From Crossiella sp. S99.2 (GTDB lineage Bacteria > Actinomycetota > Actinomycetes > Mycobacteriales > Pseudonocardiaceae), in contig NZ_JALMDK010000001.1 of the NCBI RefSeq assembly GCF_023094165.1, positions 868,001 to 932,000 of the forward strand: DNA of 64,000 bases, given 5' to 3'. Positions 34,418 through 45,375 of the stretch are shown here, piece after piece. The notes beneath the pieces were generated by a model that ran no database searches, was not told the DNA's origin, and worked only from the letters and a program-made list of their open reading frames with translations. How positions within the stretch are numbered: position 1 is the stretch's first letter; every line of letters starts with the position of its first letter. A program made the position numbers and the translations under genes.

Positions 34418-35106
34418 GTCAGCTCTCCTTCCACGGACCGTCGACGCACCGAGACCAGCCAGCGTTCCACCGCGGCCCGATCCGGCATCGGCGGCAGCGG
34501 GCTTTTCTGCTCGGCCAGCTCGATATCTGCTTGCACGCCGATCACCCTGGTGCGCACCGATTCCCAGTCCCGGCCGCCGGATCTGATCTCCAGCAGCTCG
34601 TCCCGGTACGGCGCGGCGTCGATGCTCAGTTCGCCGGTGCGCACCAGGTGCTCGCACGCCAGCAGCAGTCGCAGCCCGTGCATGACCTGCTTCCACTTCG
34701 GGTCCCCGCCCTCGGCCATGGTGGCCTGGGCGCGGGTGAACTGCTGCTCGGTGGCCCGGCGGAAGGTCTTCACCGCGCGCAGGGACAGGAAGGCGGGCAG
34801 CAGCGCGCGTAACTCCGTGCCGACCGCCGTGCACTGCTCGACCCGGTCGGAGGCGAGCAGGTCCAGCACGCTCGGGTTGGCCTTGAGCGCGAGCAGGCAG
34901 AAGTGCTCGGCCTCCCAGCTCATCCGCTCCGGCTCTGGGCCTTCCACGCTGTCCGGGGGCTTGACCATGCCCCAGAACAACTCGGTGGGCGCGGCGTAGA
35001 CCCCGCGCCGGTCGATGTCGGAGTCCGGCCCGGCCAGCCCGTAGGCGTGTGAGCCGATCACCGCGGACAGGATCGTGTGCTCCCGCACCAGGTCCAGGAC
35101 GATCAC
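34414..35106 (-). CDS. YcgL-like nucleotidyltransferase B
   Basis: The 230-residue protein has the full superfamily signature near the N-terminus: AVIGSHAYGLAGPDSDIDRRG, with Gly-Ser and both metal-binding Asp residues. Helical segments follow (LKANPSVLDLLASD, GDPKWKQVMHGLRLLLACEHLVRTGEL in part). It shares only the core with its downstream neighbour, so they are distinct subfamilies rather than a recent duplication. Its GTG overlaps the Pnkp stop (GTGA) and its TGA overlaps the next GTG. Co-translation with Pnkp suggests it acts on the same RNA substrates. Confidence 0.82.
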   Translation of the reverse strand: MIVLDLVREHTILSAVIGSHAYGLAGPDSDIDRRGVYAAPTELFWGMVKPPDSVEGPEPERMSWEAEHFCLLALKANPSVLDLLASDRVEQCTAVGTELRALLPAFLSLRAVKTFRRATEQQFTRAQATMAEGGDPKWKQVMHGLRLLLACEHLVRTGELSIDAAPYRDELLEIRSGGRDWESVRTRVIGVQADIELAEQKSPLPPMPDRAAVERWLVSVRRRSVEGELT

Positions 35107-37637
35107 AGTCGCGGGTCCACCGGCTCGGACTCCAGCGCGAGCACCGCGAACACGCACTCGTGCACCCGCCACAGCGGTTCGCCCGCGGCCAGCCGGTCCA
35201 GGCCCTCCATGCCCAGTGCGTACTCGCGCAGTGCCAGGGACCGCTTGCCGGCGATCTTGCGCTGGCGCACTCGCTGGAGGTTGGCCGGTTCGGTGTAGTC
35301 CGGTCCGTAGATCAGCCGCAGGTATTCCCGCCCGCGCACCTTCAAGCCCGGCTGCACCAGTCCTCGCTTTCCCCGGCTCACGTTCGCCGCCGGTTTGACC
35401 ACCATGCCCTCGCCCCCGGTGGCGGTCAGCTCCTCCCACCACGCGACGGCCTTGGCCACGGACGCCGGATCCTCGGCATCCACCGCGATGGTGCGGGTGG
35501 CGGTGAACAGACCGGGCGCCACGGAGATCATCTTGTCAGCCTGGGCCAGGTGCCAGGCGTGCGCGGTGCCCGCGTGGTTGCGGCCCTCGGAGGCCAGCAG
35601 CTGGAACGGGGCCAGTCGCAGGCCGTCCAGGCCGTCGGTCGGCCAGCAGTAGCGCTGGTGCACCACGTCGAAGGCGGCGGCGTTGGCCAGCCGGGATTCG
35701 GTGCGCGCCAGCAACTCCGCCACGTCCAGCCCGCGTCCGGCAGCCTGGCGCAGGGTGTCGGCGGCCACCGGCAGCGCGGCGGTGGCCGCGGCGCCGACCG
35801 CGGCGTACTGCTCGCGGATCAGCCCGCCGGCCTTGGCGCTCCACGGCAGCAGTTCGGCGTCCAGCAGCAGCCAGTCGGTGTCCAGCTCGGCCCACAGCCC
35901 GGCCGCGCCGATCGCGTCCCGCACCCCGGCGAGCAGCTCGTCACCGCGGTCATCGGCGAAGAAGTCACGCCCGGTGCGGGTGTGGATCACGCCCGGCCCG
36001 GCCACGCCGAACCGCTTGCGCGCGGTGTCCTCGTCGCGGCAGACCAGCACCACCGCGCGCGAGCCCATGTGCTTCTCCTCGCACAGCAGCTCGCGCACGC
36101 CGTCGGCCAGGTAGGCGGTGAACGCCTCGGCCGGGTGCTCCAGCAGGTCCGGCACGGCCGAGGTGTTCACCGGGGCCATGGTCGGCGGCAGGTAGAGCAG
36201 CCAGCGCGGGTCCAGGGCGAACCGGCTCATCACCTCCAGTGCGGCCGCGGCGTGCTCGGCGGTCACCGTGACCCGCCCGTGCAGCTTGGTCTCGATCACC
36301 CGCTTGCCCGCCACATCGGACAGTTCCAGCAGATCCGGCTCGCGCTCCGGCGGAGCGGCCGGGATGAGCGGCTTGGTCGGCTCGTACCAGACCTTCGCCG
36401 AGGGCACCGAGACGATCTCGCGCTCCGGGTAGCGCAGCGCGGTGAGCTTGTTGCCGAAGACCGCGCCGGTGTCCAGGCACATCGTGTTGTTGACCCACTC
36501 CACCTCCGGGGTGGGGGTGTGCCCGTAGAGCACCATGGCCTGGCCGCGGTAGTCGTTTGCCCACGGATACCGCACCGGCAGCCCGTACTCGTCGGTCTCG
36601 CCGGTGGTGTCGCCGTAGAGCGCGAAGCTGCGCACCCGGCCGGAGGCGCGGCCGTGGAAGCGTTCCGGCAGCCCGGCGTGCGCGATGACCAGGTTGCCGC
36701 CGTCGAGCAGGTAGTGCGAGACCAGGCCGTAGCAGAACTCGGCCACCCTGGTCTGGAACTCCTTGGGCTGCCCGGCGAGCTGGTCCAGGGATTCGGCCAG
36801 GCCGTGCGAGACGGTGACCTTGCGGCCGGTGAGCGCGCGGTGCAGCTTCTGCTCGTGGTTGCCGCAGACGCAGATCGCGGTGCCGGCCTCGACCATGTTC
36901 ATCACCAGCCGCAGCACACCGGGGGTGTCCGGGCCGCGGTCGACCAGGTCGCCGACGAACACCGCGATCCGGCCTTCCGGGTGGCTGGCGCCGACGGCCT
37001 TCTTGTTCTCCCACTCCAGGTTCCAGCCCAGGTTGATGAGCAGTGACTCCAGTTCGCCGCGGCAGCCGTGCACATCGCCGATCACGTCGAACGGTCCGGT
37101 CAGCCCGGTGCGGTCGTTGATCAGCGGCTGCATCACGATGGTGGCCGCGTCGATCTCCTCCTGGCCGTGCAGGGTGTGCACCTTCTTCAGGCCCTCGCGC
37201 ACCAGGTGTTTCTGCGAGCGGCGCAGCTGGGAGCGCTGGCGGGCGATCACGTCGGCGCCGAAGGTCCGGTCAGCGCGTGCGGCGTTGCGCTGCACGCACA
37301 CCGCTTCCGGCACATCCAGCACGATGCCCACCGGCAGCACGTGGTGCTGCTTGGCCAGTGCGATCAGGGCGGCCCGGGAGCCGGGCTGCACGTTGGTGGC
37401 GTCCACGACGGTGAGCAGTCCGGCGGCCAGTCGTTTGCCCGCCACGTAGTTCAGCGCGTCGAAGGCGTCCGCGGTGGCCTCCTGGCTGTTCTCGTCATCG
37501 CTGACCAGACCGCGGAAGTAGTCGCTGGAGAGCACCTGGGTCGGCTTGAAGTGCTTGGCGGCGAAGCTGGACTTGCCTGCGCCGGAGACGCCGATGAGCA
37601 GCACCAGCGACTTGTCCGGGATGGACAGTTCGGTCAT
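35103..37637 (-). CDS. pnkp: Pnkp: polynucleotide kinase-phosphatase-ligase of bacterial RNA repair
   Basis: The 844-residue protein has all three Pnkp domains. The 5'-kinase has P-loop GVSGAGKSS (Lys22) and VVDATN. The calcineurin-type 2',3'-phosphatase is at about 182-420, with DVHG (188-191), GDLVDRGPD, GNHE and GHTPTP. A C-terminal adenylyltransferase carries motif I CEEKHMGSR with Lys522 as the expected AMP acceptor. Size and order match the studied Clostridium thermocellum Pnkp. It heals both ends of a cleaved RNA and, with Hen1, seals it. The ATG overlaps the Hen1 stop and its own stop overlaps the next start. Confidence 0.95.
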   Translation of the reverse strand: MTELSIPDKSLVLLIGVSGAGKSSFAAKHFKPTQVLSSDYFRGLVSDDENSQEATADAFDALNYVAGKRLAAGLLTVVDATNVQPGSRAALIALAKQHHVLPVGIVLDVPEAVCVQRNAARADRTFGADVIARQRSQLRRSQKHLVREGLKKVHTLHGQEEIDAATIVMQPLINDRTGLTGPFDVIGDVHGCRGELESLLINLGWNLEWENKKAVGASHPEGRIAVFVGDLVDRGPDTPGVLRLVMNMVEAGTAICVCGNHEQKLHRALTGRKVTVSHGLAESLDQLAGQPKEFQTRVAEFCYGLVSHYLLDGGNLVIAHAGLPERFHGRASGRVRSFALYGDTTGETDEYGLPVRYPWANDYRGQAMVLYGHTPTPEVEWVNNTMCLDTGAVFGNKLTALRYPEREIVSVPSAKVWYEPTKPLIPAAPPEREPDLLELSDVAGKRVIETKLHGRVTVTAEHAAAALEVMSRFALDPRWLLYLPPTMAPVNTSAVPDLLEHPAEAFTAYLADGVRELLCEEKHMGSRAVVLVCRDEDTARKRFGVAGPGVIHTRTGRDFFADDRGDELLAGVRDAIGAAGLWAELDTDWLLLDAELLPWSAKAGGLIREQYAAVGAAATAALPVAADTLRQAAGRGLDVAELLARTESRLANAAAFDVVHQRYCWPTDGLDGLRLAPFQLLASEGRNHAGTAHAWHLAQADKMISVAPGLFTATRTIAVDAEDPASVAKAVAWWEELTATGGEGMVVKPAANVSRGKRGLVQPGLKVRGREYLRLIYGPDYTEPANLQRVRQRKIAGKRSLALREYALGMEGLDRLAAGEPLWRVHECVFAVLALESEPVDPRL

Positions 37638-39034
37638 CGGGTCACCTCCGTGCGGCGGAACAGGGCGAGCTGGGTCGGCGGTCCGACCTCGGGGTCCGCC
37701 GGGCCGACCGGGCGGAACTCCACGTGGTAGCCGTAGCGCTGGGCGATGTCCTGGGCCCAGTCCCGGAACTCCGCGCGGGTCCACTCGAAACGGTGGTCCG
37801 GATGCCGGAACTCACCTGCGGGCAGGTCCGGGAAGCGCACGTTGTACTCCACGTTGGGCGTGGTGACCAGCACCGATGCGGGCTGCGCTCCGCCGAAGAC
37901 GGCGCGGGCCAGCGCGGGCAGTCGCGGCGGGTCGACGTGCTCGACGACCTCCATCAGCACCGCCGCGTCGAAGCCGCGCAGTCCGGCGTCCACATAGGTC
38001 AGCGCGGACTGGCGCAGGGTGAGCCGCGCCGCCACGTGCTCGGACATCCGGTCCAGGTTGAGCCCGCGTTCGGCGTTGGCCAGCGCCTGCGCGGAGACGT
38101 CCACGCCGAGGATGCGGGTGAAGTGCAGATCCGCCAGCAGCCCACGCAGCAGCGCCCCGCCACCACAACCGAGGTCGACCACCTGTTTGGCGCCGATCTC
38201 CTTGAGCAGAGCCATGATCGTGTCGCGCCGGGTGGCCGCGAGCGGTTCCCTGGCCGGGGTCTCGGTGATCACGGCCGGGTCCAGCGCGTTGTCCAGGGCC
38301 TCGGGTTCGGTGTCCTCGGCCTCGGCCAGCCGGGTCAGCGCGGCGTCCACCAGCCCGCGGCGGTGCCGCAGGTACCGACGGCTGACCAGCTCGCGTTCCG
38401 GGTGCCCGCCCAGCCAGTCCGCGCCGGCGCGCAGCAGCTTCTCCACCTCGTCCTCGGCCACCCAGTAGTGCTTGACGTTGTCCAGCACCGGGAGCAGCAC
38501 GTAGAGGTGGTTGAGCGCCTCGGCCAGCCGCAGGGTGCCGGTGAGTCGCAGGTCTACATACGGCGAGTCACCCCAGCCGGTCATCGGGATCGGCCGGGCG
38601 TCCACGGTCCAGCCCAGCGGCTCGAACAGCCTGGTCACCAGGTCGGCTGGGCCGTGACAGGGCACGGCGGGCAGGTGCACCTGGAGCGGTAGCGGGGTGG
38701 CGGCCAGTTCCGGCTTGGCCTCGCAGCGACCGCCCAGTGCGGTGCGGAAGACCTTGCCCAGCGCCACCGCGAGCATCGAGGAGGCCACGTAGGGCCGGTC
38801 GTTGACGTAGCGGCCCAGGCTGAACGCGGTGTTCTCCCGGCCTCGCCGCACCAGCTCGATCGGGTCGAGTTCCAGCAGCAGCCCGACCGTGCACTGATGC
38901 TCTTCCGCCTGTGGGTAGAACACGTGCGCGGTCCCGGCGGCGACCTCGAAGGTCTGCACCTTGCCGGGATGCTTATGCAGCAGGAAGCCGAGGTCCGTCG
39001 CCGGCTGATGGGTAGTGGTCAGGGTGAACAGCAC
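37634..39034 (-). CDS. hen1: Hen1: RNA 3'-terminal ribose 2'-O-methyltransferase
   Basis: The 466-residue protein has the bacterial Hen1 layout. An N-terminal domain (MLFTLTTTHQPATDLGFLLHK start) of about 260 residues activates Pnkp ligation. A SAM-dependent methyltransferase domain follows, with VVDLGCGGGALL. The catalytic metal site is visible as Glu362, Glu365 and His366 in MEVVEHVDPP and His414 in PDHRFEWTR. It methylates the 2'-OH at the 3' end of a cut RNA before ligation so that the same cut cannot be made again. The start is GTG; GATACT eight bases upstream could give a leaderless message of its own. It ends in a four-base overlap with pnkp. Confidence 0.95.
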   Translation of the reverse strand: MLFTLTTTHQPATDLGFLLHKHPGKVQTFEVAAGTAHVFYPQAEEHQCTVGLLLELDPIELVRRGRENTAFSLGRYVNDRPYVASSMLAVALGKVFRTALGGRCEAKPELAATPLPLQVHLPAVPCHGPADLVTRLFEPLGWTVDARPIPMTGWGDSPYVDLRLTGTLRLAEALNHLYVLLPVLDNVKHYWVAEDEVEKLLRAGADWLGGHPERELVSRRYLRHRRGLVDAALTRLAEAEDTEPEALDNALDPAVITETPAREPLAATRRDTIMALLKEIGAKQVVDLGCGGGALLRGLLADLHFTRILGVDVSAQALANAERGLNLDRMSEHVAARLTLRQSALTYVDAGLRGFDAAVLMEVVEHVDPPRLPALARAVFGGAQPASVLVTTPNVEYNVRFPDLPAGEFRHPDHRFEWTRAEFRDWAQDIAQRYGYHVEFRPVGPADPEVGPPTQLALFRRTEVTR

Positions 39035-39076
39035 GAGCAGGGAGTATCCCCGCTCGCGCTGCTCCCCGCTCTCGCA

Positions 39077-40417
39077 TTAAGCAGCTTCTGAAGCCGCCTC
39101 CCGGATCGCCGTCTCCAGCACGTCCAGGCCCTCGGCCAACAGGTCCTCGCCGATCACCAACGGCGGCAGCAGGCGGATGACGTTGCCGAAGGTGCCGCAG
39201 GTGAGCACGATCACCCCGGCCGCGTGGCAGTCCGCGGCGACCCGCTTGGCCAGCGCCGCGTCCGGTTCGCCGCCGTCCTGGACGAATTCGATCGCCAGCA
39301 TCGCGCCCCGCCCGCGTACCTCGCCGATGCTCGGGGTGGTCGCGGCGAGCGCGCGCAACCGGGTACCGGCCAGGGCTTCGATGCGGCGGGCGGCGGCGGC
39401 CAGGTCGAGTTCGCGCATCCGGGCGATGGTGGCCAGTCCGGCGGCGCAAGCGAGGGGGTTGCCGCCGTAGGTGCCGCCCAGACCGCCGGGGTGGACCGCG
39501 GACATCACGTCGGCGCGGCCGGTGACCGCCGCGAGGGGCAGGCCGCCCGCGATGCCCTTGGCGGTGGTGATCAGGTCGGGGACCACGTGCTCGTGGTTGA
39601 CCGCGAACCAGTCGCCGGTGCGGCAGAAGCCGGTCTGGATCTCATCGGCGATGAACAGCGCGCCCGAGGCGGTGCACCAGGCGGAGAGTGCGGGCAGGAA
39701 ACCCTGCGCCGGGACCACGAAGCCGCCCTCGCCCTGGATGGGTTCGATCAGCACCGCGGCCACGTTCCGCGCGCCGACCTGGGTCTCGATGGCCTCGATT
39801 GCCCTGGCCGCGGCCTCGGGGCCGGTGAGCCCGTCCCGGTACGGGTAGGACATCGGCACCCGGTACACCTCGGGTGCGAACGGGCCGAAGCCCTGCTTGT
39901 ACGGCATGTTCTTGGCGGTCAGGGCCATGGTGAGGTTGGTGCGGCCGTGGTAGGCGTGGTCGAAGACGATCACCGCGGCCCGGCCGGTGGCGTAGCGGGC
40001 GATCTTGACCGCGTTCTCCACCGCCTCCGCGCCGGAGTTGAACAGCGCCGAGCGCTTGTCGAACTCGCCGGGGGTGATGGCGTTGAGCTGCTCGCACACC
40101 TCGACGTAGCTCTCGTACGGGTTGATCATCACGCAGGTGTGGGTGAACCGGGCGGCCTGCTCGGCCACGGCCGCGACCACCACCGGGTCCGCGTTGCCCA
40201 CCCCGGTCACCGCGATGCCGGAGGCCAGGTCGATCAGCGAGTTGCCGTCCACGTCCACCAGCACCCCGCCGCCCGCCTCGGCGGCGAAGGCCGGCACGGT
40301 CACCCCGATGCCGGGGGCGACCGCGTTCTCCTTGCGCGCCAGCAACTCCTGCGACCTGGGGCCGGGCAGGGCGGTGGCCAGCGTGCGCTGCTGGGGCGGT
40401 CCGGCCTGTCGGGTCAT
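39077..40417 (-). CDS. gabT: 4-aminobutyrate aminotransferase (GabT type)
   Basis: The 446-residue class III aminotransferase has NSGAEAVENAVKIARYATGR, FDHAYHGRTNLTMALTAK, EPIQGEGGFVVPA, the PLP Asp in LFIADEIQTGFCRTG and the PLP Lys in DLITTAKGIAGGLPL. The sequence RSQELLARKENAVAPG at the start is typical of GABA aminotransferases. It makes succinate semialdehyde from GABA. The ATG overlaps the stop of the permease gene (ATGA), so transport and transamination are coupled. The next step, succinate semialdehyde dehydrogenase, is not in the window. Confidence 0.9.
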   Translation of the reverse strand: MTRQAGPPQQRTLATALPGPRSQELLARKENAVAPGIGVTVPAFAAEAGGGVLVDVDGNSLIDLASGIAVTGVGNADPVVVAAVAEQAARFTHTCVMINPYESYVEVCEQLNAITPGEFDKRSALFNSGAEAVENAVKIARYATGRAAVIVFDHAYHGRTNLTMALTAKNMPYKQGFGPFAPEVYRVPMSYPYRDGLTGPEAAARAIEAIETQVGARNVAAVLIEPIQGEGGFVVPAQGFLPALSAWCTASGALFIADEIQTGFCRTGDWFAVNHEHVVPDLITTAKGIAGGLPLAAVTGRADVMSAVHPGGLGGTYGGNPLACAAGLATIARMRELDLAAAARRIEALAGTRLRALAATTPSIGEVRGRGAMLAIEFVQDGGEPDAALAKRVAADCHAAGVIVLTCGTFGNVIRLLPPLVIGEDLLAEGLDVLETAIREAASEAA

Positions 40418-41724
40418 GACGTGACGCTCCTCTGGTTTCGTTGGCGCAGAAGGGAAACAACCAGCACGGCGGCGGCGACGCCCAGGCTGACCAGCAGCTG
40501 CGGGCGGGCGCCGGGGTCGAAGAGCATGCCGATCAGCAGCGCGACCATGGCCAGGATGCTCAGCCAGGTCAGCACCGCCCTGGACCGGACCGAACGCAGG
40601 TGCGACACCGCGATCACCAGCCACACCAGCAGCGCGATCGCGCCGGAGGAGTTGACCAGGAAGGTGAACACGTCCTGCGGCGCGAAGTAGTTGAGCGCCA
40701 CGGTGCCGAAGCCGAACACGGTGGAGACCAGCACCGCCCGGCGCGGCGATCCGCTGCGGCTGAGTCGCTGCCAGGACCGGGGCGCCTCACCGCGTCCGGC
40801 CAGTGAGAAGGCCATCCGGGATGCGGTGTACAGGCCGGAGTTGAGGCAGGACAGCACCGAGGTCAGCACCACCACGTCCATCACGGTGGCCGCCCCCGGC
40901 AGCCCGAGCCGGGCCAGCACCGCGACGTAGGGACTGGTGGCCACGCTGGCGTCGTCGTAGGGCAGCAGGGTCACCACCACGGCGATGGAACCCAGGTAGA
41001 ACACCAGGATCCGCCACACCACCGAGCGCACCGCGATCCGCACCGCGCGCTGCGGATCGGCCGACTCGCCCGCGGCCACGGTGGCGATCTCCGCGCCGAA
41101 GAAGGAGAACACCACCACCAGCATCGCGGAGAACACCGGCGCGGCCCCGTTCGGGAAGAACCCGCCGTGGCCAACGAGGTTGTCCGTGCCGGGGGAGGTG
41201 ATCCCGGGCAGGGTGCCCGCGATGGCGGCCACACCCAGCAGCAGGAACACCGTGATCGCGGCGACCTTGACCGAGGCGAACCAGAACTCGAACTCGCCGT
41301 AGGAGCGCACTGAGAACAGGTTGGTCGCGGTGAGCAGCACCATCAGCGCCAGCGCCCAGCCCCACTGCGGGATCGCGGGCAGCCAGCGGTGCACGATGGC
41401 CGCGCCCGCGGTGGCCTCGATGCCGACCGTGACCACCCAGAACCACCAGTACAGCCAGCCGATGGAGAACCCGGCCCAGCGGCCGATCGCCCGGTCGGCG
41501 TAGGTGGAGAAGGAGCCGGTCTCCGGGGTGGCCGCGGCCATCTCGCCGAGCATCCGCATCACCAGCACGACCAGCAGCCCGGCCACCGCGTAGGAGATCA
41601 GCACGGCCGGGCCTGCCTTGGCGATGGCCGCGCCGGAGCCCACGAACAGCCCGGCGCCGATCACCCCGGCGATGGCGATCATCGACAGGTGCCGCTGCCG
41701 CAGGGTGCGTTCCAGGGTGGCCAT
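40414..41724 (-). CDS. Amino acid/GABA permease (APC superfamily)
   Basis: The 436-residue protein has about twelve hydrophobic helices and the APC signature near the start: LSMIAIAGVIGAGLFVGSGAAI, followed by MLGEMAAATPETGSFSTYA. SFFGAEIATVAAGE and LNSGLYTASRMAF are typical of GabP/amino-acid permease family members. Translational coupling with gabT points to GABA or a related omega-amino acid as substrate. It is divergent from a PucR-type regulator, which likely controls both. Confidence 0.88.
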   Translation of the reverse strand: MATLERTLRQRHLSMIAIAGVIGAGLFVGSGAAIAKAGPAVLISYAVAGLLVVLVMRMLGEMAAATPETGSFSTYADRAIGRWAGFSIGWLYWWFWVVTVGIEATAGAAIVHRWLPAIPQWGWALALMVLLTATNLFSVRSYGEFEFWFASVKVAAITVFLLLGVAAIAGTLPGITSPGTDNLVGHGGFFPNGAAPVFSAMLVVVFSFFGAEIATVAAGESADPQRAVRIAVRSVVWRILVFYLGSIAVVVTLLPYDDASVATSPYVAVLARLGLPGAATVMDVVVLTSVLSCLNSGLYTASRMAFSLAGRGEAPRSWQRLSRSGSPRRAVLVSTVFGFGTVALNYFAPQDVFTFLVNSSGAIALLVWLVIAVSHLRSVRSRAVLTWLSILAMVALLIGMLFDPGARPQLLVSLGVAAAVLVVSLLRQRNQRSVTS

Positions 41725-41814
41725 GGGCCCGAGTGTGCGAGCCGCCACACCCGGCGGGAAGTCGACAAACTGGCTAGGTTGGTCTCGCCACCACTCCACT
41801 GTGTAGAGGTTCTC

Positions 41815-43317
41815 GTGCCGCTGACCCTGCGCGCGCTGCTGGAGCTGCCCGACCTGGGCCTCCGGCTGCTGGCCGGTGAGCCCGGCCTGGACCGGCCGCT
41901 GCCCTGGGCGCACGTCAGCGAACTGGCCGATCCCACCCCGTTCCTGGAGGGCGGCGAACTGCTGCTGAGCACCGGACTGGCGTTGCCGCGCGGCGCGCGG
42001 GAGCGACGGTCCTACCTGGACCGGCTGGCCGCGGCGGGTGCGGCCGGACTGGCCTTCGGCACCGGGCTGAGTCACCAGCAGGTGCCGGCCGAACTGGTGA
42101 AAGCCGCGCGGGCGCGGGATTTCCCACTGCTGGAGGTGCCAAGGGCGACCCCGTTCATCGCGGTCACCAAGGCGGTCAGCCGGTCGCTGGCCGCCGACTC
42201 GCACGCCGAGGCGACCCGGATGAGCGGCGCGCTGCAGGCCCTGGCCGGCGCGGCCACCGGGGTGGACGGACTCGGCGCGGTGCTGCGGCGGCTGGCCCGC
42301 GAACTCGACGCCTGGGTGGTGCTGCTCGACGTCGCCGGCGAACCGTTGCGGGCCGCCCCGGCCAGTGCCCGCGGCCGGGTCGCCGGGGCCGCCGAACTGC
42401 TGGACCGGCTGCGTGCGGCCCGGCCACCCGCCGCGGTCACCGTGCAGGCCGACGGCGAGCGGGTCACCGCGCAGGCCCTCGGCGCGGGCAGGCGGACCAG
42501 GGCCTTCCTGTTGCTGGGCAGTGCCCGCGCCTGGACGGTGGCCGAACAGCACCTGCTCGGCGCGGCCGCCTCGCTGCTCGCGCTGGCCCTGGCGCAGACC
42601 GGCGGCCTGGACTCGGCCGCGCGCCGGTTGCGCGCCGGACTGTTCGAGCTGCTCGCCGCCGGGCAGCGGGACCTGGTCGCCGAGGTGGTCCGGCCGCTGT
42701 GGGGCGCGCTGCCCGCGCCGCCGCTGCGGGTGCTCGCGCTGACCGGCGCCGCCCCGGCCCGCACCGCCGCGGCCGACCTGCTCAGCGCCCAGGGCATGGC
42801 CGAACCCTGCTTTTTCGCCGAGGTCGAGGACCAGGTGCTGGTGCTGGCCGAATCACCCGCGTTGCTGGCCTGGTGCCGCGAGCTGCCGGCCAGGGTGCCC
42901 GGCCTGACCCTGGGTATCTCCGACCCGGTCACCGAGGTCGCCGAAGGCCACCGGCAGGCCCTGGCCGCCGCGGACGCCGCCCGCCGACACGGCCGGGTGG
43001 TCCTGAAATTCGCCGACCTGGCGGGCTCCGGACTGCTCGGGCTGCTCGACCCGCGCCGCGCCGCCGCCTTCGCTGAAGCCTTGCTCAGTCCGCTGAGCAC
43101 GCACGATGCCACCGGCCGCGGCGACTTGCTGACCTCCCTGAGGGCGTGGCTTGGCCACCATGGACAGTGGGACCCGGCCGCGCAACAGCTTGGTGTCCAC
43201 CGGCACACCTTGCGTAACCGAATGCGTAGGGTGGCCGATCTGCTGGGCAAGGACCTGGAATCACCCGGAATCCGCGCCGAGCTGTGGCTCGCCCTGCACC
43301 TGCATCGGCCAGACTGA
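41815..43317 (+). CDS. PucR-family transcriptional regulator
   Basis: The 500-residue protein has an N-terminal PucR domain (LTLRALLELPDLGLRLLAGEPGLDRPLPWAHVSELADPTPFL, in part, with GGELLLSTG), a middle GAF/GGDEF-like region and the C-terminal helix-turn-helix (LLTSLRAWLGHHGQWDPAAQQLGVHRHTLRNRMRRV, in part). The HRHTLRNRMRR recognition region is characteristic. The GTG start follows AGAGG; a TAGGTT box at 41775-41780 can act as -10. Divergent placement suggests control of the GABA permease/aminotransferase operon. Confidence 0.88.
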   Translation: MPLTLRALLELPDLGLRLLAGEPGLDRPLPWAHVSELADPTPFLEGGELLLSTGLALPRGARERRSYLDRLAAAGAAGLAFGTGLSHQQVPAELVKAARARDFPLLEVPRATPFIAVTKAVSRSLAADSHAEATRMSGALQALAGAATGVDGLGAVLRRLARELDAWVVLLDVAGEPLRAAPASARGRVAGAAELLDRLRAARPPAAVTVQADGERVTAQALGAGRRTRAFLLLGSARAWTVAEQHLLGAAASLLALALAQTGGLDSAARRLRAGLFELLAAGQRDLVAEVVRPLWGALPAPPLRVLALTGAAPARTAAADLLSAQGMAEPCFFAEVEDQVLVLAESPALLAWCRELPARVPGLTLGISDPVTEVAEGHRQALAAADAARRHGRVVLKFADLAGSGLLGLLDPRRAAAFAEALLSPLSTHDATGRGDLLTSLRAWLGHHGQWDPAAQQLGVHRHTLRNRMRRVADLLGKDLESPGIRAELWLALHLHRPD

Positions 43318-43347
43318 CCTCGCCACCGACGCTCGGGAGACGCACTC

Positions 43348-45375
<2,028 letters not shown>

